Below the pieces are notes generated by a model. It was not told the origin of the DNA, ran no database searches, and saw only the letters and a program-made list of their open reading frames with translations. From Poindextera sp965277425 (lineage in GTDB: Bacteria > Pseudomonadota > Alphaproteobacteria > Caulobacterales > Caulobacteraceae), in assembly GCA_965277425.1 (NCBI GenBank), contig CBDICR010000006.1, forward strand, positions 372,001-436,000: a stretch of DNA of 64,000 nucleotides, read 5' to 3'. Of this stretch, positions 1-8,575 are shown one piece after another (position 1 is the stretch's first letter; each line of letters starts with the position of its first letter). A program made the position numbers and the translations under genes.

Positions 1-232
1 GGATGGCGCCGGCCAGGCTGGTCACTTTCCAGCGCCGGGCCAGCCAGCCGTCGAAGAAGTCGGTGACGCTGGCGACCACGAAGGCTGTGACCGAAAACCA
101 GATCAGGCCGAGGCCCACCGCGTTGGGCACCGGCGCGCCGTGTTCGGCCGCCGCGATCGTCACCAGGCTGACGAACATGGCCAGCGACAGCACAAGGCGC
201 GCCAGGGTCAAAAGGTTGGGCAGGTGCTTCAT
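1..232 (-). CDS. pgsA: CDP-diacylglycerol--glycerol-3-phosphate 3-phosphatidyltransferase, N-terminal part
   Basis: Integral membrane enzyme that makes phosphatidylglycerol phosphate from CDP-diacylglycerol and glycerol 3-phosphate, the committed step to phosphatidylglycerol and cardiolipin. The 77 visible residues start MKHLPNLLTLARL, typical of the family. They hold a first membrane segment and most of the CDP-alcohol phosphotransferase signature (DG-x2-AR-x8-G), seen as DGWLARRWKVTSLAGA. The gene runs off the left edge of the window. It starts 19 bp after the uvrC stop on the same strand; a uvrC-pgsA pair is common in Alphaproteobacteria, so co-transcription is likely. Confidence 0.9.
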   Translation of the reverse strand, partial: MKHLPNLLTLARLVLSLAMFVSLVTIAAAEHGAPVPNAVGLGLIWFSVTAFVVASVTDFFDGWLARRWKVTSLAGAI

Positions 233-251
233 GCTCGGCGTCCTTGGCCCT

Positions 252-2126
252 TCAGCCTTTGCGGAAAAATCCGTAGATGCGCTCGGCCAGGGCCGCGCTG
301 ACCCCCTCGACCTTGACCAGGTCGCTGGCCGAGGCGCGCGACACCCCTCTGGCCGAACCGAAGGCGTGCAGCAAGGCGCGCTTCTTGCCCGGCCCCACCC
401 CCTCGATCTCGTCGAGCGGGTTTTTGGTCATCTCCATCTTGCGCCGCGCCCGGTGCGTGCCGATGGCGAAGCGGTGCGCCTCGTCGCGCAGCCGCTGCAG
501 ATAATAGAGCACCGGGCTCTTCGGCTCGAGCATGAAGGGGGTCTTGCCGGGCATGAAGAAGCGCTCGAGGCCCGCGTCGCGATCGGGGCCCTTGGCGACG
601 CCGACCACCACGATGTCGTCGACGCCGAGGTCGGCCATCACCTCGATCGTCGCCTGCAGCTGGCCCGCGCCACCGTCGATCAGCACCAGGTCGGGGCGCG
701 GCGTCGCCTCCCCCGCCTCCTCTTCCTTGACCAGCCGGGCGAAGCGGCGGCGCAGCACCTCGCGCATCATGCCGTAGTCGTCGCCAGGGGTGAGTTCGGT
801 GCTCTTGATGTTGAACTTGCGGTACTGGTTCTTCTGGAAGCCGTCCGGCCCGGCCACGATCATGCCGCCAACCGCATTTGTGCCCATGATGTGAGAGTTG
901 TCGTAGACCTCGATCCGCTCCGGCGAGCCCTCCAGGCCGAACACCTCGCAGACCCCGGCCAGCAGTTTTCCCTGCGCCGAACTCTCGGCCATCTTGCGGC
1001 CCAGCGCCTCGCGCGCATTGGTCAGGGCGTGGGCGACCAGGTCGCGCTTTTCGCCGCGCACCGGCCGGGCGATCTCCACCTTGTGGCCGGTCTTTAAGGC
1101 AAAGGCCTCGGCCAGCAACTCGCGATTGGGAACTTCATGGGAGAGCAGGACGAGGCGCGGGATCGCCTGGGCCTCGTAGAACTGGCCCAGAAAGGCGTCG
1201 AGTATGCCCGGCTCCTCGTCGGCCGCCTCGATGGTGTTGGCCACGCGCGGGAAATAGGCGCGGTTGCCCCAGTTCTGCCCGGCGCGGAAGAAGAAGACCT
1301 GTACGCAGGCCTGGCCGCCCTCGGCATGGACGGCGATGACGTCGGCCTCTGCGACGTTCTGCGGATTGATCGACTGGTCTTGGCTGACGGACGACAGGGC
1401 GCGGATGCGGTCGCGCAGGCGCGCGGCGCGCTCGAACTCCATCGCCTCGGCCGCCTCGCTCATCTGCTCGGCCAGGCCCGTCATCACCGCCCGGCTCCTG
1501 CCGCGCAGGAAGTCGTGCGCCTGTTCGACCAGCTGGTCGTACTCCTCGGGGCTGACCAGGCCGACGCAAGGCGCCGAACAGCGCTTGATCTGGTGCAGCA
1601 TGCAGGGCCGCGTGCGGCTCTCGAAGACGCTGTCGGAACAGGAGCGCAGCAGGAAGGCCTTCTGCAGGCTGTTGACCGTCCGGTTCACCGCCCAGGCCGA
1701 AGCGAAGGGTCCGAAATAGTCGCCGGGAATGGTGTGGGCGCCGCGGTGCTTACGGATCTGGGCGGCGCGATGGTCGCGGCGGATGAGGATTTCCGGAAAG
1801 CTCTTGTCGTCGCGCAGCTGGACGTTGAAGCGCGGTTTGAGCTGCTTGATCAGATTGATCTCGAGCAGCAGGGCCTCGGTCTCGGTCTTGGTGGTGACGA
1901 ACTCCATAGACCGGGTCAGGTGGATCATGTGCGCCACCCACTGGGTATGGGCGCGACCTTGCGCGTACTGGCTGACCCGCTTCTTTAAACTGCGCGCCTT
2001 GCCGACATAGAGCACCTCACCCTCGTCGCCGAGCATGCGATAGACGCCCGGCGCATCGGGCAGCCGGCGCACGTGATCCTTGATCACGGCGATGCCGATC
2101 AGCGGTTGGGCGAGGTCGTCGGCCAT
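252..2126 (-). CDS. uvrC: UvrABC system protein C (excinuclease subunit)
   Basis: Dual-incision nuclease of nucleotide excision repair; after UvrB loads at a lesion it cuts on both sides. The 624 residues show the full order of domains: GIY-YIG nuclease at about residues 23-100 (APGVYRM then VLYVGKA), a Cys cluster near residues 160-190, the UVR motif that contacts UvrB (EAMEFERAARLRDRIRAL) around 225-250, the RNase H-like second nuclease with YDNSHIMG near 408, and a C-terminal double helix-hairpin-helix (EIEGVGPGKKRALL) from about 575. Length is normal. No SOS box was found upstream. It probably heads a uvrC-pgsA operon. Confidence 0.97.
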   Translation of the reverse strand: MADDLAQPLIGIAVIKDHVRRLPDAPGVYRMLGDEGEVLYVGKARSLKKRVSQYAQGRAHTQWVAHMIHLTRSMEFVTTKTETEALLLEINLIKQLKPRFNVQLRDDKSFPEILIRRDHRAAQIRKHRGAHTIPGDYFGPFASAWAVNRTVNSLQKAFLLRSCSDSVFESRTRPCMLHQIKRCSAPCVGLVSPEEYDQLVEQAHDFLRGRSRAVMTGLAEQMSEAAEAMEFERAARLRDRIRALSSVSQDQSINPQNVAEADVIAVHAEGGQACVQVFFFRAGQNWGNRAYFPRVANTIEAADEEPGILDAFLGQFYEAQAIPRLVLLSHEVPNRELLAEAFALKTGHKVEIARPVRGEKRDLVAHALTNAREALGRKMAESSAQGKLLAGVCEVFGLEGSPERIEVYDNSHIMGTNAVGGMIVAGPDGFQKNQYRKFNIKSTELTPGDDYGMMREVLRRRFARLVKEEEAGEATPRPDLVLIDGGAGQLQATIEVMADLGVDDIVVVGVAKGPDRDAGLERFFMPGKTPFMLEPKSPVLYYLQRLRDEAHRFAIGTHRARRKMEMTKNPLDEIEGVGPGKKRALLHAFGSARGVSRASASDLVKVEGVSAALAERIYGFFRKG

Positions 2127-2178
2127 GCCCGATGATATAGGCGACTCCGGCGCGACGCGAAGGGGTGGACGCCGCGGC

Positions 2179-2634
2179 TCAGCGAAAGGTCAGCCAGCCG
2201 TGCGCCATGCCGGTGGCGAAGAGCGGCGCGATCAGCAAAAGGGCCATTTCCGTGCGCAGGATCATCTGGATGCGCCTGAACTGGCCGGGCGCGAGCGCCG
2301 GGGTCCGGCCGGCGCCAATGACCTTGCGCCAGCGAACGAAGATCACGGTCGGATAGACCGACAAAAGGCCGATGACCACGAACAGGGCGACCAGGATGTG
2401 GAAGGCGATATCGTGCAGGTAATAGCCGACGCCCTTTTCCAAAAACATGCGCCAGATCCCGGTCGCCAGAACCAGAGCGGCCGCGCCGCCGTAGGTTCCG
2501 TCCAGGATCTGCAGCGTCCTGGCCTGGGCCAGGGTCGGCTCGGGTTTCAGGACCAGGTGCTCGCCGAGCAGACAGGCCAGGAACAGCATAACGCCGATAT
2601 AGTGAAGCCAAGCGACGACGATGGGCAAAAGCAT
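2179..2634 (-). CDS. DUF2214-like integral membrane protein
   Basis: A 151-residue protein that is almost all membrane. Four hydrophobic segments are visible, starting LLPIVVAWLHYIGVMLFLAC and ending with LLLIAPLFATGMAHG. The pattern, with a conserved-looking His in the first segment and an Arg-rich loop before the last, fits the DUF2214 family of predicted inner-membrane proteins of unknown function. I chose the Met at 2634 because the upstream 11 residues (MKSRRTRENAG) are charged and unlike the family start. It is transcribed alone, facing away from the GNAT gene. Family assignment is from overall character only. Confidence 0.75.
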   Translation of the reverse strand: MLLPIVVAWLHYIGVMLFLACLLGEHLVLKPEPTLAQARTLQILDGTYGGAAALVLATGIWRMFLEKGVGYYLHDIAFHILVALFVVIGLLSVYPTVIFVRWRKVIGAGRTPALAPGQFRRIQMILRTEMALLLIAPLFATGMAHGWLTFR

Positions 2635-2753
2635 TCCGGCGTTCTCCCGCGTTCGGCGCGATTTCACAGGGCTCAGCGCCGCAAGGCAAGCCCAGGCTTG
2701 ACCGTAGGGGACGCTCGCAGGAGACTTCAGCCAACAAGAAAATGGAGGAAAGC

Positions 2754-3977
2754 ATGCTGGCGAGCGAGAGCCTGACCGCGCGCGCCAAGGCCCAGGGCTG
2801 GCCTGATGGCCTGATCGAGCGCGCCCAGGCGGTGAAGACGCCGCGTTACCAGCTCGATCAATGGCTTTCGGCGCCGGCCAAACCTGACTTCCTGTTTCAG
2901 GTCGAGCGGATCGTCGCCGTGTTCGAGCGCCTCGCCAAGGGGCCCTACAGGGCGCGCGAGTTGACCAAGCGCGACGAGGAAGCCTTCAGCGACCTCTGGG
3001 CCAATGCGCCGGAAAAGGTGGGCGACTGGCAGGTCACGGTCGAGCGGTCGCCCAATTCGACCGCGCAGTTCCGCCTGCAGCCGGACGCCAGCATCAGCGT
3101 TATCGAGGACGCCGGCGAACTGGTCGCCTGCACCGCCTGGGCTTCGGTCAACTGTTTGATCGGCGGCAAGCCGGCCAGCATCCACTATGCGCTGGCCCTG
3201 CGGGTGCGCGACGGGCGGCGCGGCGAAGGCCTCGGCGATCTTGTGCGCCGCTTCCCGGGCCGTGCGTTGCAGAAGGACACCATCGGCCAGGTGATGTTCA
3301 TGCGCATCGGCAATACCGGCATGGCCGGCTTTCTCGATGCGGTGAAGTTCATGTCCGAGGGCGAGCGGCCACAGAAGGTGGTGGGCGTCACCTATCTAAC
3401 CGCGTGCGCCGATCCATCGGCTGCGGTCGGCGTGCGGCCGATCGCCGAAGGCGACCTTGTCGTGTGCGCCGAGATGATCAACCGCGCCCAGGCGGGACTT
3501 GACCTCTATCGACCCTACGGGCCCGAAAGCCTGAAGTCGGTGCTGGACGAGGGCGTCTGGGGCGAGCGATCACGCTGGCATCGTCCGGTCTATGGCTGGA
3601 GCGACGTCTTCGTCCTTGAAGAGGATGGCCGCCTCGTCGCCTGCGCCGGCCTGTGGGACCGCGGACGCGACATGCGCGAGGTGTGGCGCTCGCAGACCGG
3701 CGAAGAGCGGCGGGTGGAGGTGGGCGCGGTGCTCGACGCCGGCTGCGCCGAGGGGCGCGAAGACGCGCTGGCGCGGCTGATCCGCCACCTGAACAGTCTC
3801 TGCGCCGAACGCGGCCGCACCGACCTGATCGCCGGTCTGGAGCACCTGCCGGAGGTGAGGGCCAGCCTCGCCGACCTCGACCCGCGCATCGAGTCCCGCA
3901 CCCTGGAATGGAGCCCCTACGGTCCCCCGGCGCCCGCCGCGCTCGGCGAATGCTTCATCGACCTGCGGTATTGGTAG
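2754..3977 (+). CDS. GNAT family N-acetyltransferase, probably two-domain
   Basis: A 407-residue predicted cytosolic acetyltransferase. The first half carries the acetyl-CoA-binding motif A, visible as LRVRDGRRGEGLGDLVRRF around residues 150-170. The second half (from about 220) looks like a second GNAT-like fold with a weaker motif, so it may be a structural partner domain. Substrate unknown. The start at 2754 is preferred over an ATG at 2742 because a strong ribosome-binding sequence (GGAGG, 2744-2748) sits five bases before it and would be coding with the earlier start. It stands alone between a divergent membrane-protein gene and a convergent hydrolase gene. Confidence 0.8.
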   Translation: MLASESLTARAKAQGWPDGLIERAQAVKTPRYQLDQWLSAPAKPDFLFQVERIVAVFERLAKGPYRARELTKRDEEAFSDLWANAPEKVGDWQVTVERSPNSTAQFRLQPDASISVIEDAGELVACTAWASVNCLIGGKPASIHYALALRVRDGRRGEGLGDLVRRFPGRALQKDTIGQVMFMRIGNTGMAGFLDAVKFMSEGERPQKVVGVTYLTACADPSAAVGVRPIAEGDLVVCAEMINRAQAGLDLYRPYGPESLKSVLDEGVWGERSRWHRPVYGWSDVFVLEEDGRLVACAGLWDRGRDMREVWRSQTGEERRVEVGAVLDAGCAEGREDALARLIRHLNSLCAERGRTDLIAGLEHLPEVRASLADLDPRIESRTLEWSPYGPPAPAALGECFIDLRYW

Positions 3978-4022
3978 GCCCGACGGGAGCCGACCAAGTC
4001 TGCCTCAGCGACGGCGCGGCCG

Positions 4023-4916
4023 TCAGCGGACTCCGCATACGACCGGGTCCGCAACCCGAGCGCCAAGGGCTGCGGCCATAAAGCGCGTGATTGGTCTCGC
4101 GGCGTTCATAAGACAGGACAGATGCGTTCCCTCGACGATCGCGAAGGAAGCAGCGCTCGAAGCGGCACGCAAATCCTCCGCATCGAAGAGTTCGTCATTG
4201 GCGGCGGCCAGCATCAGGACGGGAATCGCGAGCTTGCTCAGGGCCGTCCGTGCGTTGCCGGGCGTGACCGCCAGGGCCATGCCGGGGGAATAGGCGCAGA
4301 CCAGATCGCCCGCGGCCGTCGCCGCATCGGGAAACGCAAAACGCACGGCGTCCGATTGCGACGCCAGCCGCTTTCCCGAAAAAAGGTAGACCAACAACAC
4401 CCATGGCCGGGCGCGGGCGAAGCCCGGCCCATTTCGGCGGCGCTCGGCCCCGGCGGACAAGAGCGGCGCCAGCAGAATCAGGCCCGCGACGGTCGGCGAG
4501 GTCGCTCGCCGACGCGCCGCCCAGTTGAGCGCCAACCCGCCTCCCGAGGAATGTCCGCCGACGAATATCGGGACGCCCGGATAGGCCTGTTGCGCCCAAT
4601 CGACCGCCGCATCGACATCGGCCCAGACGGTCTGCGGCGTCGGCGCATAGCCCCTACGACCTGGCGAGCGGCCATGGCCGCGAATGTCCGGGGTCAGAAC
4701 CGCATATTGAGCGGCATGCCGAACCCGATCGGCGAGCCCGCCATAGCCGTGCATGTTCGCTCCGCCGCCGTGGAGAAAGATCAGGACGCCCTTGGCGGCG
4801 CCGTCGGGCTTGAACAGGCCGGCGACCGTGCTCGCGGGACCACCGAGTTCGACCAGGCGATCGGGCTCGAGAAAATTGCCAGAGGCCTTCAGAAAGGCGT
4901 CGAATTGCAGACTCAT
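4023..4916 (-). CDS. Alpha/beta hydrolase (serine aminopeptidase/lysophospholipase-like, S33)
   Basis: A 297-residue alpha/beta hydrolase. The oxyanion-hole region LIFLHGGGANMHGYGGLADR lies near residues 45-65 and the nucleophile elbow GHSSGG near residue 120, with DIRGHGRSPGRRGY between, the pattern of monoglyceride-lipase/lysophospholipase-type hydrolases. Asp in AANDELFDAEDL and His in EGTHLSCL are plausible remaining triad members. No signal peptide. It overlaps the upstream HTH gene by four bases (ATGA), so the two are translationally coupled. Substrate cannot be read from the sequence. Confidence 0.88.
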   Translation of the reverse strand: MSLQFDAFLKASGNFLEPDRLVELGGPASTVAGLFKPDGAAKGVLIFLHGGGANMHGYGGLADRVRHAAQYAVLTPDIRGHGRSPGRRGYAPTPQTVWADVDAAVDWAQQAYPGVPIFVGGHSSGGGLALNWAARRRATSPTVAGLILLAPLLSAGAERRRNGPGFARARPWVLLVYLFSGKRLASQSDAVRFAFPDAATAAGDLVCAYSPGMALAVTPGNARTALSKLAIPVLMLAAANDELFDAEDLRAASSAASFAIVEGTHLSCLMNAARPITRFMAAALGARVADPVVCGVR

Positions 4917-5218
4917 GGCGATCTGGCCTCGACGAGGGCGCCGATGGCGTCGAGGTAGCGGACGAAGGCTTCGCGGCCGGCTTGCGTCAAGCTCACCCGG
5001 GTCAGGGGTTTGCGGCCCGTGAAGCTCTTGTCGATCGTCACATAGCCGGCATCCTCCAGCTTGCGCAAATGCACCGAAAGATTGCCGTCGGTGGCCTGCA
5101 GCTTGGCTTTCAACTGGTTGAAGTCGGCGGTTTCCGCGGTTGAGAGGTAGGCCATCACGCCCAGCCTGAGCCGGCCGTGAATCACCTCGTCGATCTTGTC
5201 GATGTCGAAATCGCCCAT
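4913..5218 (-). CDS. Small winged-helix transcriptional regulator (MarR/ArsR-like, HTH_34 type)
   Basis: A 101-residue winged-helix protein. Residues around 20-70 (LRLGVMAYLSTAETADFNQLKAKL, then GNLSVHLRKLEDAGYVTIDKSF) form a helix-turn-helix plus wing as in the HTH_34 group of MarR/ArsR-like regulators. Such proteins often control a neighbouring membrane-protein gene. Here it lies ten bases after the stop of the membrane-protein gene and overlaps the start of the hydrolase gene by four bases, forming a tight three-gene unit. An autoregulatory role is inference. No cysteine or metal-binding motif is visible. Confidence 0.88.
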   Translation of the reverse strand: MGDFDIDKIDEVIHGRLRLGVMAYLSTAETADFNQLKAKLQATDGNLSVHLRKLEDAGYVTIDKSFTGRKPLTRVSLTQAGREAFVRYLDAIGALVEARSP

Positions 5219-5228
5219 GACCTGTACT

Positions 5229-5855
5229 TCAGACGACGTCCGACGGTTCTTGGCGCATCAGGGCAAGGCCCGGCGCGGCCATCAGCAGCAGCAAGGCGAC
5301 CGCGAAGGCGAGATATTCGGCCTTGTAGGGAACCAGGGTCAGGCCGATCGCGGCGGCAAAACATCCGGCCGCCACCCAACGCACCCACCAGCGGTCGGAC
5401 AACACCGCCGAAATCATCCAGGCCGCGCCGTAGACGGACAGGATGATGGTCGGAAAGGCGGCGAAGACCAGCCAACTGTGCACCCGCCAAGCCATAAGGC
5501 TCGATCCGACGGAGATGGTCGTCATCGCGCAGCCACCGGCGCTCCAGGCCCGGCGAAACGCACGATTGGCCGTCGTCGCCGCACCGGGCTTGGCGGCCCG
5601 CCGCCAGGAGACCATCAGACCGGCGAAGACCACATAGAAGACCACCGTCGCGATAAGCCAGACGCCCAGATACCAAAATTGCGGCAGGGCGATCAGCTTG
5701 GCCGTCATAGCCCAGGAGACCAGCGTCGCGGCGCTGAAGATCAAACCCGCGGCCAGCAGACAGGCGCCGCCGAGCAACGGCGCGCGATGTCCCTCTTGAG
5801 CCAGCGCCCGCATGAAGGCGATGTCGTCCTTCAGCCTGTCGATGCCGTCGCTCAT
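5229..5855 (-). CDS. Integral membrane protein of unknown function, cotranscribed with an HTH regulator
   Basis: A 208-residue membrane protein. A short cytosolic N-terminus (MSDGIDRLKDDIAFMRALAQEG) is followed by about six hydrophobic segments, including APLLGGACLLAAGLIFSAAT, FWYLGVWLIATVVFYVVFAG and AYLAFAVALLLLMAAPGLAL near the end. Start at 5855 is chosen because the 12 residues before it in the open frame are basic and unlike a membrane-protein start. It is the first gene of a three-gene unit with the HTH regulator and hydrolase. No function can be assigned; a role as the target controlled by the small regulator is inference. Confidence 0.75.
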   Translation of the reverse strand: MSDGIDRLKDDIAFMRALAQEGHRAPLLGGACLLAAGLIFSAATLVSWAMTAKLIALPQFWYLGVWLIATVVFYVVFAGLMVSWRRAAKPGAATTANRAFRRAWSAGGCAMTTISVGSSLMAWRVHSWLVFAAFPTIILSVYGAAWMISAVLSDRWWVRWVAAGCFAAAIGLTLVPYKAEYLAFAVALLLLMAAPGLALMRQEPSDVV

Positions 5856-5924
5856 GATCAGCCTCCGTATCCGGAAGCAGATTAACCCCATTAACTTTGA
5901 AATGTAAAGTGCTTTGAATTTATC

Positions 5925-7712
5925 CTATAGCCGCATCGCCCCGTCGGCTATTTTGGCCATGACCGCCGGTGTGATGCGCGCGTAGCCCTTGTCGCCGTTG
6001 CGGACATAGAGCGGCTCCTTGATCGTCCCGGGATCGAAGCCGTCGGCGACCATGTCGATCTTGCGGTGCTTGAAGGTGCCGGTGACCGAGAGTTCGGGCC
6101 GCAGGCGCACGAAAACCGGGCGGGCGTAGGGCGGCAGGGCCGCGTCCACCTCGGCCGCCAGCCGGGAAATCTCGAAGTCGGCCCCCACCACCAGCGAAGC
6201 CATGCCGGCGCGGCCATCGAGGTCGGCGACCTTGACGCCATAGACGCTGGCCTCCTTGACGCCCGGCAACCCCGATAGCGCCTGCTCCACCTCGCCGGTG
6301 GAGACGTTCTCGCCCTTCCAGCGGAAGGTGTCGCCGATCCGGTCGACGAAGTAGAAATAGCCGTCCTCGTCCCGCCGCATCAGGTCGCCGGTGGCGAACC
6401 AGGCGTCGCCGGGCTTGAACAGGTCGTGCAGGATCTTGCTCTCGCTGGCCTTGCTGTCGGCATAGCCGGCGAATTCGGTGCGCGCGCCGGGGTGGATCTC
6501 GCCGAGGCATTGGCCGATCTCGCCGGGCCCGGTCTCGACGCCCAGACCGTTCGCGCCGCGTACGACGGCGCCCGTCTCGACGTCGTATCGGACGACGCGA
6601 ACATTGAACAAGCCGCGCGCATAGCCCGGAATACGGCCGATCGCGCCGGGTTGGCCGTCAAGATTGAACAGCGAGACATTGCCCTCGGTCGAGCCGTAGA
6701 ATTCGAGAATGTCCGTGATGCGGAAGCGATGCTGGACCGTTTCCCAGATCCCCGGCCGCAGGCCGTTGCCGAAGGCCAGGCGCAGCTTGTGGGTCTGTTC
6801 GCCCGGTTGGACCGGCTGGTTGATCAGATAGTGGCAGAGTTCGCCGACATAGACGAACATTGTGCAGCCCTCGGCGTTCACGTCGCTCCAGAACTGGCCG
6901 GCGGAGAAGTGCCGCCGCAGCACCACCGAACCGCCGTTCAGCAGCGCCGCGCCCATGGCGCAGAGCCCGCCGGTGGCGTGGTAGAGCGGCAGGGTCACAT
7001 AGATGCGGTCGGTCTTCGTGGCGTTGGTCGTGCCGGCGAAGCCGCGCATGTAGAGCTGGGCGCGCATGTGGCTGATCTTGGCCGCCTTGGGCAGGCCGGT
7101 GGTGCCGGACGTATAGATGAAAAGCGCCGTCGTCTTGGCCGTCAGCCCGTCGCGCAACGCCCGGTTCGGACGAAGCTGGCTGCAGCTCTTCAGGGCGGTG
7201 TTCAGGTCCCGCAAGCCGCCGTCGGCCACGCCCAGGGTCCAGATGACCGTCGCACGCGGCAGGCCCTTCTGGATAGCCCGAAGCGCCGGCGCGGTCTCGG
7301 CGTCGACGATGGCGTGGCCGGCGTTTGCGATCTCGACGCAATGCGCGAGCGGAAGCCCAGTGAGGTTGTGGTTGATCAGGGCGGTGGCGACGCCGACCTT
7401 GGCGAGCCCGTACCAGATGGCGAGGTAGTCGATCCGGTTAAGCGCATAGAGCGCCACCGTCTCGCCGCGCCGAATGCCGTGTTCGACCGCCCAGTGGGCG
7501 TAGCGGTTGGCGATCTCGTCCAGCTCGCCGTAGTTAAGGGTGCGGCCGCCCATGCTGATGGCGCGGCGCGTCCGCCATGCGTCGACCGCCGCCTCGATAT
7601 CGTCGCAGACCAGACGCGTCGAGTCGGGCCTGATCGAGCGCACCCTGAGCAGGGTGCGCACCAGGCCTTTGAGGAATTTGAGCTCGCGATGGATACGCGT
7701 CTGCAATCTCAT
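5925..7712 (-). CDS. Long-chain/very-long-chain acyl-CoA synthetase (FATP/FadD6-like)
   Basis: ATP-dependent ligase that activates a fatty acid to its CoA ester through an acyl-adenylate. The 595-residue protein has the AMP-binding P-loop YTSGTTGLPKAAKISH near residue 210, the adenylate motif FYGSTEGNVSLF near 340, and the later GYFYFVDRIGDTFRWKGENV motif near 460 with the strongly conserved Asp and Arg-Trp-Lys-Gly-Glu-Asn. This FATP-type C-terminal motif separates very-long-chain synthetases from ordinary FadD. The start at 7712 (MRLQTRIH) is preferred to 7796 because the extension overlaps the divergent promoter region. Divergent from the HAD hydrolase with a 137-bp gap. Confidence 0.9.
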   Translation of the reverse strand: MRLQTRIHRELKFLKGLVRTLLRVRSIRPDSTRLVCDDIEAAVDAWRTRRAISMGGRTLNYGELDEIANRYAHWAVEHGIRRGETVALYALNRIDYLAIWYGLAKVGVATALINHNLTGLPLAHCVEIANAGHAIVDAETAPALRAIQKGLPRATVIWTLGVADGGLRDLNTALKSCSQLRPNRALRDGLTAKTTALFIYTSGTTGLPKAAKISHMRAQLYMRGFAGTTNATKTDRIYVTLPLYHATGGLCAMGAALLNGGSVVLRRHFSAGQFWSDVNAEGCTMFVYVGELCHYLINQPVQPGEQTHKLRLAFGNGLRPGIWETVQHRFRITDILEFYGSTEGNVSLFNLDGQPGAIGRIPGYARGLFNVRVVRYDVETGAVVRGANGLGVETGPGEIGQCLGEIHPGARTEFAGYADSKASESKILHDLFKPGDAWFATGDLMRRDEDGYFYFVDRIGDTFRWKGENVSTGEVEQALSGLPGVKEASVYGVKVADLDGRAGMASLVVGADFEISRLAAEVDAALPPYARPVFVRLRPELSVTGTFKHRKIDMVADGFDPGTIKEPLYVRNGDKGYARITPAVMAKIADGAMRL

Positions 7713-7849
7713 GCTCGGACCCCTCGCGGCCGTCATTGGGCCAGCCGCGCGGCCGCGGTCAAGGCGGCGCCTCTGGTCAGGCCGCGTCCGGCCCACAAGT
7801 TTTCCGACCCGTTGCGCCGGGGGCGCACCGCTCTCTGGTAGAAGACGCC

Positions 7850-8575
7850 ATGAGCCTCCTTCCCCGCGCGATTCTGTTCGATCTCGACGACACCATCCTC
7901 TCCTTCGGCCGTCGCGCCCTGGTGATCGAGGCGATCGCCGCGCAGACGCCCGAGCTGTTCGCGCCGCTGACGCCGCAAGACGCCGCCGTGGCGATCGAGG
8001 CGCGCTTCAAGGCCTTCTGGGCGGACCAGGAACGGCATAAGGCCTGGCGGCCACGGCTGGCCGAGGCGCGTCGGATGCTGGTCGCCGAAGCCTTCGAGGA
8101 CTTGAACCAGGCTGGCGCGCCAGGCCTGACCCGCCAGGCCGCCCACGCCTTCGCCGACCGGTTCCACGCCTATCGCGAGACCGAGGCCAAACTCTTCCCC
8201 GGCGCGCTGGAGACCATCGACGCGCTGAAGGCCGCCGGCGTGCGCCTGGCCCTGGTCACCAACGGCCAATCCGACGCCCAGCGCGGCAAGATCGAGCGGT
8301 TCGATCTGGCGCGACGCTTCGACCACATCCAGATCGAGGGCGAGCACGGCTTCGGCAAGCCGGAAGAGCGCGCCTACCGGCACGCCCTGCAGGCGCTGGG
8401 CGTCGAGGCCAATGAAACCTGGATGGTCGGCGACAATCTGGAATGGGAGGTGGCGGCCCCGCAGCGCCTGGGCCTGTTCGCCATCTGGCACGACCATCTG
8501 GGCGACGGCCTGCCGGTCGGCTCGGCGATCCGCCCGGACCGGATCATCCGCTCCCTGACGGAGCTGCTTGGTTGA
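7850..8575 (+). CDS. HAD family hydrolase (HAD-IA)
   Basis: A 241-residue haloacid-dehalogenase-superfamily phosphatase. Motif I is FDLDDTIL at residues 10-17 with the nucleophile Asp and the acid/base Asp two residues on. Motif II is LVTNG near residue 137, and motif III/IV is the Lys in GFGKPE together with MVGDNLEWEV near 195. A helical cap domain lies between motifs I and II, as in subfamily IA. Start 7850 follows an upstream in-frame stretch that has no family match. The stop overlaps the convergent tetR gene by 32 bases. Natural substrate unknown. Confidence 0.9.
   Translation: MSLLPRAILFDLDDTILSFGRRALVIEAIAAQTPELFAPLTPQDAAVAIEARFKAFWADQERHKAWRPRLAEARRMLVAEAFEDLNQAGAPGLTRQAAHAFADRFHAYRETEAKLFPGALETIDALKAAGVRLALVTNGQSDAQRGKIERFDLARRFDHIQIEGEHGFGKPEERAYRHALQALGVEANETWMVGDNLEWEVAAPQRLGLFAIWHDHLGDGLPVGSAIRPDRIIRSLTELLG

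Noticed and set aside
3..1097. Long plus-strand frame opposite uvrC (364 codons)
   Set aside because: Antisense shadow of uvrC in GC-rich DNA; low-complexity Ala/Arg/His-rich translation with no domain.
5884..5896. TTAA-CCCCA-TTAA upstream of the membrane-protein gene
   Set aside because: Resembles a CtrA site but the spacer is five bases instead of seven.
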